A DNA stretch of 64,000 nt from Actinomycetospora callitridis (GCF_028737265.1 NZ_JAQZAK010000002.1:62001-126000), one strand, 5' to 3'. Shown: positions 39,938-49,233, numbered from the stretch's first letter. Notes: generated from the letters alone by a model not told the origin. Numbers and translations are program-made.

Positions 39938-40888
39938 ATGACCGCCACACGCCGCACGCGCACCCTGCACGGGCAACGGATGTCGTACGTCGAGGCGTGC
40001 CCCGACGCGGTACCGGGCACCGAGGGCGGCCCGGCCGACCCCGAGGTCGTCGTGCTCGTGCACGGCATCGCCGGCAGCGCCGAGACGTGGACGCCGGTAC
40101 TGCAGGCGTTCGAGCGCACCGGCTGCGACCGCCTCCTGCTGGCCCCGGAGCTGCTCGGGCACGGCGAGTCCGCGGGTGTGGGCGGCGACTTCTCGCTCGG
40201 CGCCTACGCCAACGGGCTGCGCGACCTGCTCGCGGTGCTCGGGCACCGCCGGGTCACCGTCGTCGGGCACTCGCTCGGCGGCGGGGTGGCGATGCAGTTC
40301 GCCTACCAGTTCCCGGAGATGTGCTCGCGGCTCGTGCTCGTCTCCTCCGGGGGCCTGGGGCGCGGCGTGAGCCCGGTCCTGCGCCTCGCGGCCCTCCCCG
40401 GCGCGGAGTGGGTGCTGCCGGTGCTGGCCTCCACCGGGCTGCTCGGGCTCGGCGCCCGTGGGCTGCGCCTGGCCGCCTCGCTCCCCACGATGGGCCCCGG
40501 GGCGGTGGGGCTGCGCGAGGCCGCCCGGCACGCCGCCTCCCTCACCGAGCGCGCCCACCTGGACGCGTTCGTCGACACCGTCCGGGCGGTCATCGGCCCC
40601 GGTGGCCAGCGGGTCAGCGGCACCGACCGGCTCTACCTCACCGAGGGCCTGCCCACCCTCGTGGTGTGGGGCGACCGCGACCCCGTCATCCCCGTCGGGC
40701 ACGCGCGCCGGGCCGGCGAGCTGATCCCGCACGGGCGGCTGGAGATCTTCCAGGGCGCCGGCCACTTCCCGCACTGCGACGAGCCGGAGCGCTTCGCGGC
40801 CCTGCTCACCGAGTTCTGCGACGCCAACGCGCCGGCGGAGATCGACGTCGCGAGCCTCGGCCCGCGGGTGGCGTCGCGCGGGGCGTGA
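39938..40888 (+). CDS. alpha/beta-hydrolase (serine type)
   Basis: This 316-residue hydrolase has the oxyanion motif HGIAG (42-46), nucleophile Ser112 in GHSLGG, acid Asp248 in WGDRDP and base His276 in GAGHFPH. A cap region with hydrophobic VLRLAALPGAEWVLPVLAS lies between. It may be an esterase, lactonase or peroxidase; no substrate is evident. ATG 39938 is chosen. It is divergent from the GH3 lipoprotein and converges with the methyltransferase gene, 4 bp apart. Confidence 0.88.
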   Translation: MTATRRTRTLHGQRMSYVEACPDAVPGTEGGPADPEVVVLVHGIAGSAETWTPVLQAFERTGCDRLLLAPELLGHGESAGVGGDFSLGAYANGLRDLLAVLGHRRVTVVGHSLGGGVAMQFAYQFPEMCSRLVLVSSGGLGRGVSPVLRLAALPGAEWVLPVLASTGLLGLGARGLRLAASLPTMGPGAVGLREAARHAASLTERAHLDAFVDTVRAVIGPGGQRVSGTDRLYLTEGLPTLVVWGDRDPVIPVGHARRAGELIPHGRLEIFQGAGHFPHCDEPERFAALLTEFCDANAPAEIDVASLGPRVASRGA

Positions 40889-40892
40889 GTCC

Positions 40893-41495
40893 TCAGCGGG
40901 GGTTCCGGCACTGGTAGGCCAGCGCCGGGGGCAGGTTGCGCCACACCGTCGGGGTCACCCGCACCTCGCTGAACTCGCTCTCCAGCACACCGCGGAAGCG
41001 GCGCTGGGTGGGCAGCCGCGTGACGTGGCTGTAGGCGAAGGTGGTGAACGGCGCGCCGGGGGCGAGCACCTTGGTGACCTGGTCGATGATCCCGCGCTGC
41101 GCCGACTCCGGGAACAGCGTCCAGGGCAGGCCGCTGATCGCGGCGTCGACCTGGTCGACCCCGATGTCGGCGAGCAGCTTCTGCAGATCGGCCGCGTCGC
41201 CCTCGACGACCTCGAGCCACGGCCGGGTGCGCCGCAGGTGCTCCACCATGCCGGGGTCGATCTCGACGGCGATGTGGCGCGCGCCCTCGGGCAGGCGACG
41301 GCGCAGTGCGGCGCTGACCACGCCCGTGCCGGGGCCGAGCTCGACGACCACGGGCTGCCCCTCGGCCGGGGCCACGGAGGCGAGCAGGTCGGAGAGCGCC
41401 CGCCCGCTGGGCGCCACGGCACCGATGACGGCCGGGGAGCGCACGGCCGAGGAGACGAAGGTGACGAAGTCTCGGACAGGACTCACGAGGTCCAC
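40893..41495 (-). CDS. class I SAM methyltransferase, phospholipid/KsgA-like
   Basis: This 200-residue methyltransferase has VELGPGTG (51-58) as motif I, VEIDPGM as motif II and AISGLPWTLFP as motif IV. The N-terminal SSAVRSPAVIGAVAPSGR segment resembles phospholipid N-methyltransferases of the PmtA group, which share this fold with rRNA adenine dimethylases. The substrate is not certain. GTG 41495 start. Confidence 0.82.
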   Translation of the reverse strand: MDLVSPVRDFVTFVSSAVRSPAVIGAVAPSGRALSDLLASVAPAEGQPVVVELGPGTGVVSAALRRRLPEGARHIAVEIDPGMVEHLRRTRPWLEVVEGDAADLQKLLADIGVDQVDAAISGLPWTLFPESAQRGIIDQVTKVLAPGAPFTTFAYSHVTRLPTQRRFRGVLESEFSEVRVTPTVWRNLPPALAYQCRNPR

Positions 41496-41583
41496 AGTGT
41501 CAGCTCCCCGCGCGGGTCGCCCACTCGGGAGACGTGGCGCGCGCCTCTCTCGTCCTGCGGGTTCGCGCAGTGGTCCCTCCGGC

Positions 41584-41868
41584 TCAGCGGGGGTCCACCA
41601 CCCGCATCAGGATGAACGTCACGAGCAGCAGGATCATGATCGACAGGTCGAGGCTGACGTTGCCGATGCGCACCTGCGGGATGATGCGGCGCAGCAGCTT
41701 CACCGGCGGGTCGGTCACCATGAACAGCACCTCGAGCCCTGCCGCCGTGCTCCCGGCGGGGCGCCAGTCGCGGGCGAAGCTGCGCACGATCTCGACGACG
41801 AGCCGCCCCACGATGAACAGCCACAGCAGGAAGAGCGCGTAGTACACGAGCAGCAGGGCGAGCTCCAT
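41584..41868 (-). CDS. YggT family membrane protein
   Basis: This 94-residue protein has two membrane helices (about 4-25 and 73-90) around a loop with FARDWRP and VTDPPVKLLRRIIPQVRIGNVSLDLS, the YggT (DUF770-like) signature. Family members sit near division genes and are linked to SepF/FtsZ or to osmotic stress; here no division gene is adjacent. ATG 41868; longer in-frame extensions run antisense to the GNAT gene. Confidence 0.9.
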   Translation of the reverse strand: MELALLLVYYALFLLWLFIVGRLVVEIVRSFARDWRPAGSTAAGLEVLFMVTDPPVKLLRRIIPQVRIGNVSLDLSIMILLLVTFILMRVVDPR

Positions 41869-41976
41869 GCCTCCAGAGTGCCTGACCGTCCGGGGAGACG
41901 GAGACCCGCCTGCCGGTTCCCCGATCGATTGGCTACGGTCGATGACCGCCGTCGGGAACGCAGGACAGGAGGTCGC

Positions 41977-42531
41977 GTGGTCGTCCTGGTGCCTGTCGAC
42001 GAGCGGCTCACCGGCCCGGGTGCACCCGGGCTGGCCGAGCTGTGCGCCGACGGCGTGGAACCGCTGGTCGAGGCCGTGCTGCGCTCCGAGATCGACGTGG
42101 CGCCGTCGGCCGAGACCACCGGCCCGATCCCCCGCGGCGGCGTCGAGGCCGACGTGCACCCCCGGACGTTCCTGTCCGTCGACCCTCGCGATCGCCAGGT
42201 GGTGGGCACCTGCGGCTTCCGAGGGCCCGTCCGCGGCGGACGCGTCGAGATCGCGTTCTGGACGTTCCCGCCGTTCGAGGGCCGCGGCTGGGCGACGGCC
42301 ATGACCCGCACGCTCGTCGCGCGCGCCTTCGAGGACCCGTCGGTGCACACCGTCGTGGCGCACACCCTGCCCGAGCGCGCCCCGGCCGCGAGCGTCCTGA
42401 CGGCGAACGGGCTGGTGCGCGTGCAGTCCCGCCGGCGCGACGAGGCCGGCCCGGGAGGGGCGGTGCGCGGGACGGTGTGGCGGTGGGAGACCCACCGGCC
42501 GACGCGCGCGAACGCCGCCCCGGCCCGCTGA
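41977..42531 (+). CDS. GNAT acetyltransferase (RimJ/RimL-like)
   Basis: This 184-residue N-acetyltransferase has DRQVVGTCGFRGP, AFWTFPPFEGRGWATAMTRTLV (acetyl-CoA pyrophosphate loop, EGRGWA in place of RGxGxA) and the C-terminal asparagine region SVLTANGLVRV. RimJ/RimL members acetylate N-terminal amines or small substrates. GTG 41977 follows AGGAGG with 5 nt. It is followed by the DUF952 gene after 16 bp, so both are probably one transcript. Confidence 0.86.
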   Translation: MVVLVPVDERLTGPGAPGLAELCADGVEPLVEAVLRSEIDVAPSAETTGPIPRGGVEADVHPRTFLSVDPRDRQVVGTCGFRGPVRGGRVEIAFWTFPPFEGRGWATAMTRTLVARAFEDPSVHTVVAHTLPERAPAASVLTANGLVRVQSRRRDEAGPGGAVRGTVWRWETHRPTRANAAPAR

Positions 42532-42547
42532 GCGGCCGGACGGCGCC

Positions 42548-42937
42548 GTGATCCTGCACCTGTGCACCCGCGAGGAGCTCGCCGCGGCCCGGGCGGAGGG
42601 GGCCCGCAGGCCGCCGTCGCTCGACGAGGTCGGGTTCGTCCACCTCTCGGACCCGGGGACCGTCCACCTGCCCGCCTCGCGGCTCTACGCCGGCCGCGAC
42701 GACGTCGTGGTGCTCGTCGTCGATCCCGCCCGCCTGGCCGCCCACGGTGTGCCGGTGCGCTGGGAGCCCGGAGTGGGCCCGCAGGGCACCGAGGACCCGC
42801 GGGGCCCGTGGTTCCCCCACGCCTACGGCGCGCTGCCCATGGAGGCCGTCGTGGCCGTGCACGACCTCGTCGCGGAGCAGGACGGGAGCTTCCGGCCGCC
42901 GCCGCCCGTCGCGGACGCCGCGACGCCGGGGTCCTGA
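42548..42937 (+). CDS. DUF952 family protein
   Basis: This 129-residue protein matches the DUF952 pattern: N-terminal ILHLCTREELAAA, FVHLSDPGTVHLPA and WFPHAYGALPMEAV. Members are small, sometimes fused to other domains, with no proven function; an ADP-ribosyl-binding or hydrolase-like fold has been suggested. The tail is Pro/Ala-rich. GTG 42548 start, likely in the operon with the GNAT gene. Confidence 0.85.
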   Translation: MILHLCTREELAAARAEGARRPPSLDEVGFVHLSDPGTVHLPASRLYAGRDDVVVLVVDPARLAAHGVPVRWEPGVGPQGTEDPRGPWFPHAYGALPMEAVVAVHDLVAEQDGSFRPPPPVADAATPGS

Positions 42938-42951
42938 GCGGGGGTATTCGA

Positions 42952-42997
42952 GCGAAGGGCACCACAGCCGACCAGAGCGGCGGTGGGCGCCCTTCGC
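42952..42997. terminator. hairpin after the DUF952 gene
   Basis: GCGAAGGGC (42952-42960) and GCCCTTCGC (42989-42997) form a perfect 9-bp stem 14 bp after the DUF952 stop, with a 28-nt GC-rich loop. It can end the plus-strand operon. Confidence 0.5.
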
Positions 42998-43051
42998 CGG
43001 GACAGCCGGCTGCGACCCCGCGGCCGCCGACCGACGACCCCGGGAACGACA

Positions 43052-43081
43052 ACGGCCCCCGACCTGGTGGTCGGGGGCCGT
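43052..43081 (-). terminator. terminator of the initiator tRNA genes
   Basis: A 13-bp perfect stem (43052-43064 with 43069-43081) and a 4-nt loop lie 10 nt downstream of the first tRNA. On the minus strand it is followed by TTGTCGTT, a broken U-tract. Confidence 0.8.
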
Positions 43082-43090
43082 CGTCGCGCG

Positions 43091-43164
43091 TAGCGGGGAC
43101 AGGATTCGAACCTGTGACCTCTGGGTTATGAGCCCAGCGAGCTACCGAGCTGCTCCACCCCGCG
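43091..43164 (-). tRNA. initiator tRNA-fMet(CAT), copy 1
   Basis: This 74-nt gene has anticodon CAT in loop CTCATAA. Three G-C pairs close the anticodon stem (GGG/CCC) and position 1 (C) does not pair with position 72 (T), both initiator features. It is identical to the copy at 43227-43300. No CCA is encoded. Confidence 0.96.
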
Positions 43165-43226
43165 TCGTGCCCGTGGCCCTGGGCTGGGGATCCCGGCCTC
43201 CGGAACGATCTCCGGAACCGGTGTCG

Positions 43227-43300
43227 TAGCGGGGACAGGATTCGAACCTGTGACCTCTGGGTTATGAGCCCAGCGAGCTACCGAGCTGCTCCACCCCGCG
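43227..43300 (-). tRNA. initiator tRNA-fMet(CAT), copy 2
   Basis: All 74 bases equal the copy at 43091-43164, 62 bp away. It is upstream in transcription order, so both may be processed from one precursor that ends at the 43052-43081 hairpin. The spacer shows no similarity to the flanks, so the duplicated unit is essentially the tRNA itself. Confidence 0.96.
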
Positions 43301-43328
43301 CTGCGTTCTGTCCGTAACGGTACACGGC

Positions 43329-43362
43329 GCCCACCCCACCCCGCCGAGGGGGTGGGATGGGC
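43329..43362 (-). terminator. GC-rich hairpin after the UPF0182 gene
   Basis: GCCCACCCCACCCC and GGGGGTGGGATGGGC pair with one bulge 11 bp after the UPF0182 stop. It may both end that transcript and insulate the tRNA genes. Confidence 0.6.
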
Positions 43363-43372
43363 CCGGGGACCG

Positions 43373-46300
43373 TCAGCCGCCGGCAGTGGCCGGCGTGGCG
43401 GTGGCCGGCGCGGCCCCGGTGGCCGCCCGGAACTGCGCGATCGCGGCGTCGAGCGCCGCCTCGGCGTCACCGATGCCCCGGAAGTCCCGCGCGGCCTGGG
43501 CCTGCGAGAGCCGGTCGAGGGCGTCGTTCATCCCGGTCACGGCCTGGTTGAGCTCCGGGCTCAGCGTCTGGCCCTGCTGGCCGGTGGGCAGCGGTCCGCC
43601 ACCCGTGTTGACGCCCGGCGCCGGCGGCTGCTGCGCCACCGCACCCAGGCCCGGGACGCTGAGCCCCGGCGGGAGCGGCACGCCCTGGAACGCGGCCTGC
43701 AGCGCGCCCTGCAGCGTCGGCGCGTAGCCGATGTCGCCGTTGTTGAAGCGGGCGATGACGCCGAACAGCTGCGGGAACGACGTCTGCGCGTTCCGCTCGA
43801 CGTAGATCGGCTCGACGTAGAGCAGACCGCCGGCGACGGGCAGCGTGAGCAGGTTGCCGTACTGCACCTGCACCGGTGTGCCCGACTGCCGCAGCGTGAA
43901 CAGCCCGCCGTTGACCGACTGGCTGGTCAGCAGCTCGGCCTGGACCTGCTGCGGACCCTGCGGACCCCGCTGGTCGCCGGTGAGCTGCGCGGGCAGCTCG
44001 AGCACGGTCATCCGCCCGTAGTTCTCGGGCTCCGAGCTCACCGAGAGGTAGGCCGAGAGGTTCGGTCGCGAGAGGGCGAGCAGCGTGCTCGTCATCTGGA
44101 ACTGGGTGTCCGGCGCCGCGCCCGGCCGCGGGTCACCCGCGAGCAGGTAGTACGGCGGGATCGACGCGTTGCTCTCCCGCGTCGGGTCCTCCGGGACGGT
44201 CCAGAAGTTCTGCGTCGAGAAGAAGTCGCGCGGGTTCTCGACGTGGTACCGGGTCAGCAGGTCGCGCTGGACCTTGAAGATGTCCTCCGGGTACCGGAAG
44301 TGCGCCCGCAGGGACGGCGAGACGTCCGACGACGGCTGGACGACGCCCGGGAAGGCCCCCATCCAGGTGCGCAGCACCGGGTCCTGCTCGTCGACCGCGT
44401 AGAGGTGCACCTCGCCGCTGTAGGCGTCGACGGTGGCCTTCACCGAGTTCCGCATGTAGCCGGCGGAACCGGCCGGGGTGGCCGGGCGCAGCGAGTCGCT
44501 GGTGGCCTGCCCGAGGTCGACCTGCTGGGCGTACGGGTAGCGCGGCAGCGTCGTGTAGCCGTCGACGATCCACTGCATCCGGCCGTCGACCACCGCGGGA
44601 TACGGATCGACGTCGGTGCGCAGCCACGGCGCGACCTTCTGGACGCGCTCGACGGGCGTGCGGTTGTACATGATCCGCGAGTTCTCGCCGATCGAGCCGT
44701 TGAACAGGATGTTCCGCTCGCCGTAGGCGGCGGCGAAGATCAGCCGCTGCGCCCAGTTGCCCACCGGGACGCCGCCGGGGCCCTCGTAGGCCGTGGCCGG
44801 GCGGCCGGGGCCGTCGTACTCGCGACCCTGCTCACCGGGGATGCCGCCGACGATCGCGTAGTCGTCGGCGCCGCCGAGGAACTCGCCGTAGTAGATGCGG
44901 GCGCCGTCGGGGCTGATGCCGAACGGCCCCGGGTTGCTCGAGTCGCTGACCTCGAACTGCGGCAGCCCGCCCTGGCTCGCCTCGGCGCTCGCCGGAGCGT
45001 TGACCCGGTCGGCCGGGGCCGACACGAGGCCCTGGCCGTGGGTGTAGACGAGGTGACGGTTGATCCAGTCCTGCTGGTTGCCGATAAGGGCGTCGGGGTT
45101 GATCTCGCGCGCGGCCAGCACGTAGTCCTGCCGCTGCCCGCCGACCGTGTAGCGGTCGATGTCGAGGTCCGGCGAGAAGCTGTAGAAGTTCGTCAGCTGC
45201 TGCTGGACCGCGAACGTCCGGTTGAGCCGCGACGGGTCCTGGATGCGGATGTTGTTCAGCGTCGCCTGGCTGTTGGCCACGTCCTGCGGCGGGATCGCGG
45301 CGTTCCCGGCGGCCGACGCGACCTGCGGGGCGTAGGGGATGACGCCGACGTTGTTGAGCGCGAAGGCCTGGCGCGTCGCCGCGATGTTCCGCGAGATCGA
45401 CTCCGCCTCGCGGTCGATGGCGTTCGGGCGCACCGAGAACTGCTCGAGCACCGCGGGCCACGCCGCCCCGACCAGGACGCTCGAGAGCACGAGCAGCGCC
45501 AGCGCGATCGCCGGGATCTGGAGGTTGCGCAGCACCACCGCGGAGAAGAAGGCCGCCGCGCAGATCACCGCGATGATCAGCAGGATCAGCTTCGCCGGCA
45601 TCGCGGCGTTGAGGTCGGTGTAGGTGGCACCGAAGAAGTTGGCGCCGCCCTCGGCCGCCTTGCGGTCGGAGAACAGCAGCTCGTAGCGGTCGAAGAAGTA
45701 CGCCACGGCCTTGAACAGCACGAACGTGCCCGCGAGGACCGCGAGGTGGGCACGGGCCGGCGGGGCGACGGCGCCGTTGCGCCCGGCCAGGCGGATGCCG
45801 CCGAAGAGGTAGTGCGCCACCAGCGCGGCGACGAAGCTCACGGCGATCGCGACGAACAGCCAGCTCAGCAGCCAGCGGTAGAACGGCAGCTGGAAGACGT
45901 AGAACGAGATGTCGTGGCCGAACACCGGGTCGGCGACACCGAACGGCGTGGAGTTCAGGAAGAGCTGCACGGTCTGCCAGTCGGCCTGCGCCGAGAGGCC
46001 GGCGATGAGCGCGACGACCGCGGGGATGCCGATCGCGAACCAGCGCGGGCGCGCGAGCACGACCGTGCGGTACCGGGCGACGGGGTCCTCGGCGGCCGCC
46101 CCGGCCACGGGCACGAACACCGGGCGCACCCGGTAGGCGATCACCAGGTTGAGGGCGAGCAGGCCGCCCATGAGCACGGCGGCGACGACGAACTGCAGCA
46201 CCCGGGTCCACAGGATGGTCGTGAAGACGCCGCGGAAGCCGACCTCGCCGAACCAGGCCCAGTCGACGTACACGTCGACCAGGCGGGCGCCGCCGAGGAG

Positions 46301-46387
46301 CACGACGAGCGCCACCGCGCCGACGATCAGCAGCGTCTTCGTCCGTCGCGACAGCTGGGGGGTCGCCGTCGGGGGCCGGTTGGCCAC
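43373..46387 (-). CDS. UPF0182 family large membrane protein
   Basis: This 1004-residue protein belongs to UPF0182 (M. tuberculosis Rv3193c in the same position). Seven hydrophobic segments lie in the first ~330 residues, beginning TLLIVGAVALVVLLGG, followed by a large soluble outer part with YTHGQGLVSAPADRVN and YYGEFLGGADDYAIV segments, and a Pro/Ala/Thr-rich C-terminal tail. Function is unknown; envelope-related work is likely from topology. Its partner, the PDZ/Lon-like protease gene, is the next gene upstream. Confidence 0.93.
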   Translation of the reverse strand: MANRPPTATPQLSRRTKTLLIVGAVALVVLLGGARLVDVYVDWAWFGEVGFRGVFTTILWTRVLQFVVAAVLMGGLLALNLVIAYRVRPVFVPVAGAAAEDPVARYRTVVLARPRWFAIGIPAVVALIAGLSAQADWQTVQLFLNSTPFGVADPVFGHDISFYVFQLPFYRWLLSWLFVAIAVSFVAALVAHYLFGGIRLAGRNGAVAPPARAHLAVLAGTFVLFKAVAYFFDRYELLFSDRKAAEGGANFFGATYTDLNAAMPAKLILLIIAVICAAAFFSAVVLRNLQIPAIALALLVLSSVLVGAAWPAVLEQFSVRPNAIDREAESISRNIAATRQAFALNNVGVIPYAPQVASAAGNAAIPPQDVANSQATLNNIRIQDPSRLNRTFAVQQQLTNFYSFSPDLDIDRYTVGGQRQDYVLAAREINPDALIGNQQDWINRHLVYTHGQGLVSAPADRVNAPASAEASQGGLPQFEVSDSSNPGPFGISPDGARIYYGEFLGGADDYAIVGGIPGEQGREYDGPGRPATAYEGPGGVPVGNWAQRLIFAAAYGERNILFNGSIGENSRIMYNRTPVERVQKVAPWLRTDVDPYPAVVDGRMQWIVDGYTTLPRYPYAQQVDLGQATSDSLRPATPAGSAGYMRNSVKATVDAYSGEVHLYAVDEQDPVLRTWMGAFPGVVQPSSDVSPSLRAHFRYPEDIFKVQRDLLTRYHVENPRDFFSTQNFWTVPEDPTRESNASIPPYYLLAGDPRPGAAPDTQFQMTSTLLALSRPNLSAYLSVSSEPENYGRMTVLELPAQLTGDQRGPQGPQQVQAELLTSQSVNGGLFTLRQSGTPVQVQYGNLLTLPVAGGLLYVEPIYVERNAQTSFPQLFGVIARFNNGDIGYAPTLQGALQAAFQGVPLPPGLSVPGLGAVAQQPPAPGVNTGGGPLPTGQQGQTLSPELNQAVTGMNDALDRLSQAQAARDFRGIGDAEAALDAAIAQFRAATGAAPATATPATAGG

Positions 46388-46560
46388 GGGGTCACTCTCC
46401 TGATAGCGGGGGGCCGGACGCGCAATCGTGGCCGGGCGTGCGTGTATCTCAGGGCGCCACTCTACGAATACCGTGTGGGGTCGACGTGGCCCGGCATGTC
46501 CGGATCCCCTCCCGCCCTGCTCGGGGGGCGGTGGGCCCGCTCACCAGGCGCGTCGGGACC

Positions 46561-47604
46561 TCAGCAGGGCGTCGGCGCCCGTCCCGCGCGGATCGCCTCG
46601 AGGGCGGCGATCCCTTCGTTCAGCGTCCCGACCCTCGCGAGCTGCAGCCCGTCCGGGACGTCCGTGACGGCCTCCGCGCAGTTGCCCGCGGGGACCAGGA
46701 ACACCTGCGCGCCGTCGTGGCGGGCGGCGTCCATCTTGAAGCGGATGCCGCCGATGTCGCCGACGCGGCCGGTGGCGTCGATCGTCCCCGTGCCGGCCAC
46801 CACCCGTCCCCCGACGAGGTCGCCGGGCGTGAGCTTGTCGACGATCGCCGTGGCGAAGATCAACCCGGCCGAGGGCCCGCCGATGTCGCCGAGGCTGATC
46901 CGCACGTCGACCGGGGAGTCGACGATGTTCGTCGGGGTCACGCCCAGGAAGCCGCGGGGGTCGCCGTCGGGGCGGGCCGCGGCGACGACGGCGACGTCGG
47001 TGCGCGGGCCCGGTGCCCCGAGCGGGCCGCGCTGCACGGTCACGGTCACCGTCTGGCCCGGCCGGGTCGGCGCCAGGGCGTCGACGACCTCCTGCGGCGT
47101 CGTCACCGGGCGGCCGTCGACCGCGACGATGCGGTCGCCGGGGGCGAGGCGGCCCGCGGACGGGGAGTTGTCGAGCACCGAACCGACCTGGACGGCGGTC
47201 GGGTAGCCGAGGTGGCGCAGGGCCGCGGCCTCCGCGTCGGTCTCGGACTGCGCGAACTGCCGGGTGTTCTCCTGGTCGACCTGCTCGCTGGAGCGCCCCG
47301 GCGGGTAGACCGACTCGCGCGGGAGCACCTGCTCCTCGCCGGAGGCCCACATGGCCATCGCACCGAAGAGCGTCACCTGCGTCGTCACCGCGACCGTCGT
47401 CATCCGCAGCTGGCCGGTGGTCGGGTAGACGGGGACCGGGCCGCTGACGTCCACCACCGTGCGCCCGTCCGCGCCCGCGCCGAGGACGTCGAACGTCGGG
47501 CCGTCGCCGAGCGCCACGAACGGCACCCGCACCGTGGCGCCGAGCAGGCCCAGGACCCCGGCCAGCACGAGTCCGAGCGCCAGGGTCGCGCGCAGCCGGG
47601 TCAC
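46561..47604 (-). CDS. PDZ-Lon-like secreted serine protease (YlbL/Rv3194c family)
   Basis: This 347-residue membrane-anchored protein has an N-terminal helix (about 6-25), a PDZ domain (about 135-195, LAPGDRIVAVDG) and a Lon-type S16 protease domain. The catalytic dyad is Ser245 in GGPSAG and Lys290 in GIRFKMDAA. It should cleave envelope proteins outside the membrane; substrates are unknown. It is divergent from the DUF2342 gene and upstream of UPF0182, as in M. tuberculosis Rv3193c-Rv3195. Confidence 0.93.
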   Translation of the reverse strand: MTRLRATLALGLVLAGVLGLLGATVRVPFVALGDGPTFDVLGAGADGRTVVDVSGPVPVYPTTGQLRMTTVAVTTQVTLFGAMAMWASGEEQVLPRESVYPPGRSSEQVDQENTRQFAQSETDAEAAALRHLGYPTAVQVGSVLDNSPSAGRLAPGDRIVAVDGRPVTTPQEVVDALAPTRPGQTVTVTVQRGPLGAPGPRTDVAVVAAARPDGDPRGFLGVTPTNIVDSPVDVRISLGDIGGPSAGLIFATAIVDKLTPGDLVGGRVVAGTGTIDATGRVGDIGGIRFKMDAARHDGAQVFLVPAGNCAEAVTDVPDGLQLARVGTLNEGIAALEAIRAGRAPTPC

Positions 47605-47754
47605 GGGCGGTCAGGGTAGTGATTGCTCGGACACGACCGATCCGCACCCGTGCACGGGGATCCGGCCGTGCGCCGACTGGGAAGTTCCTGGGCGTTCGCC
47701 GTGGGCGTGCGCTCAGGGCCCACACGGGTGTCCGGGCCGCGTACCGTCGGCACC

Positions 47755-49230
47755 ATGAGTGACCTGCCCTTCGGCTTCGGGCCGTCCGACTCCGACGACG
47801 AGTCCCGCCGCTCCGGATCCGGTGGGTCCGGCGGCTCCGGTCCCGGGGGTCCCGGCGGCCCCATGGGCTTCGGCCTGCCCGGCATGGGGGGCGCCGGCGG
47901 TCCCGGTGGCCCCGGCGGCTTCGACATGGGCCAGCTCGGGCAGATGCTCACGCAGCTCGGGCAGATGCTCAGCCAGTCGTCCGGGCCGGGCAACGACGGC
48001 CCCGTGAACTACAAGCTTGCCGCCCAGATGGCGCACCAGCAGCTCGGCGCCGAGGGCAGCGCCAAGCCGACGAGCGAGCAGCAGCGTGCGGCCGAGGAGT
48101 CGGTGCGTCTCGCCGAGCTGTGGCTCGAGGACGCGACGACCCTGCCGTCCGGCACCTCGCACGTCGCGGTCTGGTCGCCGGCGCAGTGGGTGGACACGAC
48201 GATGCCCACCTGGCAGCGCCTGTGCGACCCCGTGGCGCAGCGCGTCGCGGGCGCCTGGGTCGAGGGCCTGCCCGAGGAGGCCCGCCAGATGGCCGGCCCG
48301 ATGCTCGGGATGATCTCCCAGGTCGGCGGCATGGCCTTCGGCTCGCAGCTCGGCGCCGGGCTCGCCCAGCTCGCCAAGGAGGTGCTCACCTCCTCGGAGG
48401 TCGGCCTGCCCCTCGGCCCGGAGGGCACCGCCGCGCTCCTGCCGGGCGCGATCACCACCTTCACCGAGGGCATCGACCGCCCGGCGGGCGAGGTGCTCGT
48501 CTTCCTCGCCGCCCGCGAGGCGGCGCACCAGCGCCTGTTCGGGCACGTGCCGTGGCTGCGCCAGCGCCTGCTCGCCACCGTCGAGGAGTTCGCCCGCGGC
48601 ATCTCCATCGACACCTCGCGCATGGAGGAGCTCGCGCGCGACGTCGACCCGATGAACCCCGAGTCCCTGCAGCAGCTCATGAGCTCGGGGATGTTCGAGC
48701 CGCAGACCACCGAGTCGCAGAAGGTCGCACTGCGCCGCCTCGAGACCCTCCTCGCGCTCGTCGAGGGCTGGGTCGACGTGGTGGTCGCCGACGCCGTGGG
48801 CGAGCGCCTGCCCGGTGCCTCCGCGCTCGGCGAGACCCTGCGTCGCCGCCGTGCCTCCGGCGGGCCCGCGGAGCAGACCTTCGCCACCCTCGTCGGGCTG
48901 GAGCTGCGTCCGCGCCGGTTGCGCGACGCCGCCGCGCTGTGGCGGGCGCTCACCGACGAGCGCGGCATCGAGGGCCGCGACGCGGTCTGGTCGCACCCCG
49001 ACCTCATGCCGACCGCCGACGACCTCGACGACCCGGCCGCCTTCGTGGGCGGCACGAAGACCGTCACCGGTGGCGGGACGAACACGGAGGGTTCGGCCGA
49101 GAGCTTCACCGACCTCGACGACCCGCTGGCGCGCCTCGAGGCCGAGATGAAGGCCGAGCAGGAGGCGAAGGACGCGAAGAAGGACGCCGAGAAGGACGAG
49201 CCCGGGGAGGGCGACGGTCCGGCGTCCTAG
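47755..49230 (+). CDS. DUF2342 / zinc-peptidase-like protein
   Basis: This 491-residue protein matches the actinobacterial DUF2342 family (Rv3195 position), often called zinc-dependent metalloprotease. The helical core contains EVLVFLAAREAAHQRLFGHV (about 246-265), where REAAH replaces HExxH, so the first metal His is missing in the linear motif. Residues 20-57 are a Gly/Pro-rich linker; the C terminus is Lys/Glu/Asp-rich. Catalysis is unproven. ATG 47755 is chosen over upstream in-frame sequence. Its stop is 3 bp from the stop of the YgjP-like gene. Confidence 0.88.
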   Translation: MSDLPFGFGPSDSDDESRRSGSGGSGGSGPGGPGGPMGFGLPGMGGAGGPGGPGGFDMGQLGQMLTQLGQMLSQSSGPGNDGPVNYKLAAQMAHQQLGAEGSAKPTSEQQRAAEESVRLAELWLEDATTLPSGTSHVAVWSPAQWVDTTMPTWQRLCDPVAQRVAGAWVEGLPEEARQMAGPMLGMISQVGGMAFGSQLGAGLAQLAKEVLTSSEVGLPLGPEGTAALLPGAITTFTEGIDRPAGEVLVFLAAREAAHQRLFGHVPWLRQRLLATVEEFARGISIDTSRMEELARDVDPMNPESLQQLMSSGMFEPQTTESQKVALRRLETLLALVEGWVDVVVADAVGERLPGASALGETLRRRRASGGPAEQTFATLVGLELRPRRLRDAAALWRALTDERGIEGRDAVWSHPDLMPTADDLDDPAAFVGGTKTVTGGGTNTEGSAESFTDLDDPLARLEAEMKAEQEAKDAKKDAEKDEPGEGDGPAS

Positions 49231-49233
49231 GGC

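Noticed and set aside
43091..43300. the two CAT tRNAs as elongator Met or Ile2 genes
   Set aside because: Both have three G-C pairs next to the anticodon loop and no pair at 1-72, which mark initiators.
43352..47206. 1284-codon plus-strand open frame
   Set aside because: It is antisense to UPF0182 and the PDZ-Lon gene, whose minus-strand products have clear family motifs.
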